A stretch of 64,000 nucleotides of DNA from Chamaesiphon sp041738715 (GTDB lineage Bacteria > Cyanobacteriota > Cyanobacteriia > Cyanobacteriales > Chamaesiphonaceae). Under the pieces are notes generated by a model that was not told the DNA's origin, did no database searches, and saw only the letters and a list, made by a program, of their open reading frames with translations. Positions 61,755-64,000 of the stretch are shown here, in pieces. Numbering within the stretch: the stretch's first letter is position 1; every line of letters begins with the position of its first letter. The position numbers were made by a program, and so were the translations under genes. Where the stretch lies: contig JBGSPI010000138.1 of NCBI GenBank assembly GCA_041738715.1, positions 1 through 64,000 on the forward strand. Reading direction: 5' to 3'.

Positions 61755-64000
61755 ATGTCACCTAATCTTCTCTCTACTGGTACTGCTTGCTTTCAACGTG
61801 AACCGCTGACTGTCAGACTCCGCAATTTGATTCACGACTATCCTGAAGGGGTAGGGATTGTCAAAGAGTTAATCCAAAATGCTGATGATGCTGGTGCGAA
61901 ACGGATTCACATCACTTTCGACTGGCGACAGCACAATTGTCATAGACTTCCAGATCCCAAGATGCGGGAGTTGATGGGTGCAGCGATGGTAGTCTACAAT
62001 GATTCGGTTTTTTCCGACGCGGATTTTGATAATATTCAAAGCTTGGGGGAAAGTGGTAAACGAGAGATTTTATGGAAAACGGGGAGATTTGGCGTTGGCT
62101 TTAACTCGGTTTATCATGTCACCGATTATCCTAGTTTTATTTCTCGCGATCGAATTGTCTTTTTCGATCCCCATGCTACCGCTATTCCAGGCACAAATGT
62201 AGGAGAACCAGGGCGAAGTTGGCTATTAGCTGATGGTTGGTGGGATACTCCAGACTTTATGGCTGTCTATGCACCTGGTGGTTTGGAGCCAGGAACGACT
62301 AATTTTAGTGGTACGATCTTCCGTCTACCGTTGCGGACTCCCGCACAAGCTGAATGTAGTAAGATTCGGACTCAACCATTTTTACGCGATCGAAATGTTG
62401 AGCCATTGTTAGCCGATTTAAGTCGAATGGGTGAGGAATTTCTGATCTTCCTCAAGTCTGTAATTGAGATTAAAGTAAGATCGATCGAAAGTGATGGAAC
62501 TGTTTGCGAATTACTCAGCATCACTACCACGAACGGAAATGAAGTAATCGCCCAACGACAGCGGCTCCAAGCAACCTTAAAGCAGTCTCCCACAGATTTT
62601 TGGCAGATGTGTGAAAATCGACCTGCGGAACTGCCTAGCGTCTCCTATCGCCATCAGATTCAAACAATTACTCCCGAAAATACCATCACCTCCGATTGGC
62701 GTGTAGTCGGAATGCTGCGAGTAGACAGACAAGAACGGTTATTAGGGATTATTAAGGAATTAGCCGAGCAAGGAGAAAAAGCGGTACCTTGGGCGGGTGC
62801 AGCAGCGAGAATTTCTACTCATAGTACCGACGGCAAAGAAAGACCATTTATCGGGCGGACTTATTGCTTTCTGCCGCTATCTGAGTCTGGCTTACCGATT
62901 CATATTAATGGCTTTTTCGATCTCGATTCTTCTCGTACCAAGTTAACCAGTGGAAGTAATTTATCTGGGCGCGATGCCAATCGAGTGCAGTGGAATGAGT
63001 TACTAATTAAATATACAGTGGCTCATGCTTGTGCCAAACTAGTGCGGGATTTAGTAGGGGATATCGGCGATACAGATCCACACCGTTTTTATAGTTTTTG
63101 GGCTGTAGATACTGTTAAAGATATCGCCCTCGAACAGTTATCAAAACATTTGCTCAAATTATTAGACGATTTACCAGTAATTAGAGCAACCCCCGCCGGA
63201 AAATGGTTTACTCCTAGTGCGGTTAAGGTACTAGAGAAGGGAAAAGAGAAACTGTTTGAACCACTGAGTGCTGATGGCTTAATTTTCCCTAATCCACCAC
63301 TATCATCTCGAATCACTTCAGCATTTGCACAAGCAGAAATAAAGTTAGAATATTTTGGTATAAAAAATTTAATTAACTATCTGAAAAGATCTCAAAGCTT
63401 GGGATGTTCTCTTGAAGATGCACCATTAGCCAGTTTGCGACGACGTGATTGGATTTATATTTTACTCGAACAGTGTTTGAGTGGTAATAATCGCGACATC
63501 CAAGGTTTACCGTTAGCTTTGTTAGCAGATGGTTGTTTAGAAGTATTTGGCTATCAATCTCAAGCTCATATTTATACTGGAGAGCGGATTGTTAGAGATA
63601 TTTTTAGTACTGTACCTGGGTGGTTTCTTGATGAAGATGCGATCGATGATTTTCCTAGCTTAACTAACTGTGATGGCATTGTCGAGATGACACCTACTCT
63701 GGTAGCAGAAAATTTAGCCGAAGTTATTGATGAAGCCGCAATTTGTATCGCCCTAAAGTTAGGTGATACTCGATCGCCAGATCTACAATGGCTGATTAAA
63801 GTTTATCAGTATTTTACTAATATCAATGAATATCTACCCACTGAACTCAAACAGATTCGATTAGTACCAGGTAGTGATGGCAATCTTTATCGGGGTGGCG
63901 TAAGTGAAACTCCTTTGTTATGTGATGATGTAGGTAAAGACGTAGCGATTGCTCAAATCGTTATTTTCTTTAATATTGTATCCATTCAAGCACCAGATCC
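61755..64000 (+). CDS. large protein with sacsin-type GHKL ATPase domain (open at window end)
   Basis: 748 codons are open to the edge; the real protein is longer. The N-terminus is a Hsp90/GHKL-type ATPase of the sacsin kind: residues 33-47 VGIVKELIQNADDAG (E38, N42, D45), 80-86 VYNDSVF, 94-103 IQSLGESGKR, and 110-122 GRFGVGFNSVYHV. Human sacsin has the same series (LIQNADDAGA, YN-x-x-VF, GRFGIGFNSVYH). Further on, KERPFIGRTYCFLPLSESGL-PIHINGFFDLDSSR is a conserved sacsin-repeat hallmark. In bacteria such proteins are large, of unknown role, and sometimes near defence genes. The 3' half and any partner lie outside the window. Confidence 0.88.
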   Translation, partial: MSPNLLSTGTACFQREPLTVRLRNLIHDYPEGVGIVKELIQNADDAGAKRIHITFDWRQHNCHRLPDPKMRELMGAAMVVYNDSVFSDADFDNIQSLGESGKREILWKTGRFGVGFNSVYHVTDYPSFISRDRIVFFDPHATAIPGTNVGEPGRSWLLADGWWDTPDFMAVYAPGGLEPGTTNFSGTIFRLPLRTPAQAECSKIRTQPFLRDRNVEPLLADLSRMGEEFLIFLKSVIEIKVRSIESDGTVCELLSITTTNGNEVIAQRQRLQATLKQSPTDFWQMCENRPAELPSVSYRHQIQTITPENTITSDWRVVGMLRVDRQERLLGIIKELAEQGEKAVPWAGAAARISTHSTDGKERPFIGRTYCFLPLSESGLPIHINGFFDLDSSRTKLTSGSNLSGRDANRVQWNELLIKYTVAHACAKLVRDLVGDIGDTDPHRFYSFWAVDTVKDIALEQLSKHLLKLLDDLPVIRATPAGKWFTPSAVKVLEKGKEKLFEPLSADGLIFPNPPLSSRITSAFAQAEIKLEYFGIKNLINYLKRSQSLGCSLEDAPLASLRRRDWIYILLEQCLSGNNRDIQGLPLALLADGCLEVFGYQSQAHIYTGERIVRDIFSTVPGWFLDEDAIDDFPSLTNCDGIVEMTPTLVAENLAEVIDEAAICIALKLGDTRSPDLQWLIKVYQYFTNINEYLPTELKQIRLVPGSDGNLYRGGVSETPLLCDDVGKDVAIAQIVIFFNIVSIQAPD

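Overview
The window is a piece of a cyanobacterial chromosome. Evidence: many copies of the cyanobacterial octamer GCGATCGC (HIP1) and GATCG-rich spacers; an RNase E gene whose C-terminus carries the Arg-rich PNPase-binding tail; cyanobacteria/plastid families such as Tab2, Ycf51 and the cyanobacterial glutamate-cysteine ligase; a FurA-type regulator; and short tandem heptamer repeats between genes. It is mostly ordinary chromosomal backbone with short, loosely packed transcription units on both strands, four tRNA genes (Met, Cys, Leu, Pro), one intact insertion sequence and the tail of a second transposase at the left edge.

Layout. 1-130: end of an IS4-family transposase. 190-6190 (minus): a type I secretion-like unit (PPIase, ABC exporter with cNMP-binding and C39-like domains, HlyD adaptor). 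6390-14490: methyltransferase, two secreted proteins of unknown role, WD40 protein, tRNA-Met, M23 peptidase, TrmL, GshA. 14750-21050: Tab2, PmbA/TldE, FurA, GNAT protein, and HEAT-repeat genes around a divergent spacer. 21280-26240: tRNA-Cys, SLBB polysaccharide-export protein, SufU, Ycf51, and a protein with four 21-residue repeats. 26248-27563: a complete IS4-type element with 9-bp target duplications. 27770-38650: redox protein, HisH, a frameshifted membrane-protein gene, HrcA, rhodanese, copper ATPase with a separate HMA protein, pentapeptide protein, a CobA-like NTPase without P-loop, and RNase E. 39476-46890: cysteine desulfurase, LRV protein with MoxR ATPase, Nfu, MazG, tRNA-Leu, CHAD protein, HNH nuclease. 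46900-55260: PhoD-like phosphatase, LarE, ABC permease, flavoprotein, an AAC(3)-I-like acetyltransferase, sugar-type ABC ATPase, NagB, tRNA-Pro. 55635-61750: fused Dpp-type ABC ATPase, a membrane protein and a thioredoxin between two inverted composite repeats, HolA, LivH-type permease, two small membrane proteins. 61755 to the right edge: a large gene, open at the window end, whose N-terminus is a sacsin-type GHKL ATPase.

Functional links. Fe-S assembly genes (SufU, an IscS/NifS-type desulfurase, Nfu) occur in three separate places. Copper handling (CopA plus HMA chaperone) lies beside a rhodanese and the heat-shock repressor HrcA, all on the minus strand. The least explained items are the sacsin-like gene at the right edge, the mosaic of tandem and inverted repeats in spacers, the in-frame 48-bp palindromic insert in the transposase, the frameshifted gene after hrcA, and the chromosomal AAC(3)-I homologue. 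No CRISPR array, prophage or obvious defence island is visible, although the sacsin-like gene could be the start of one beyond the edge.
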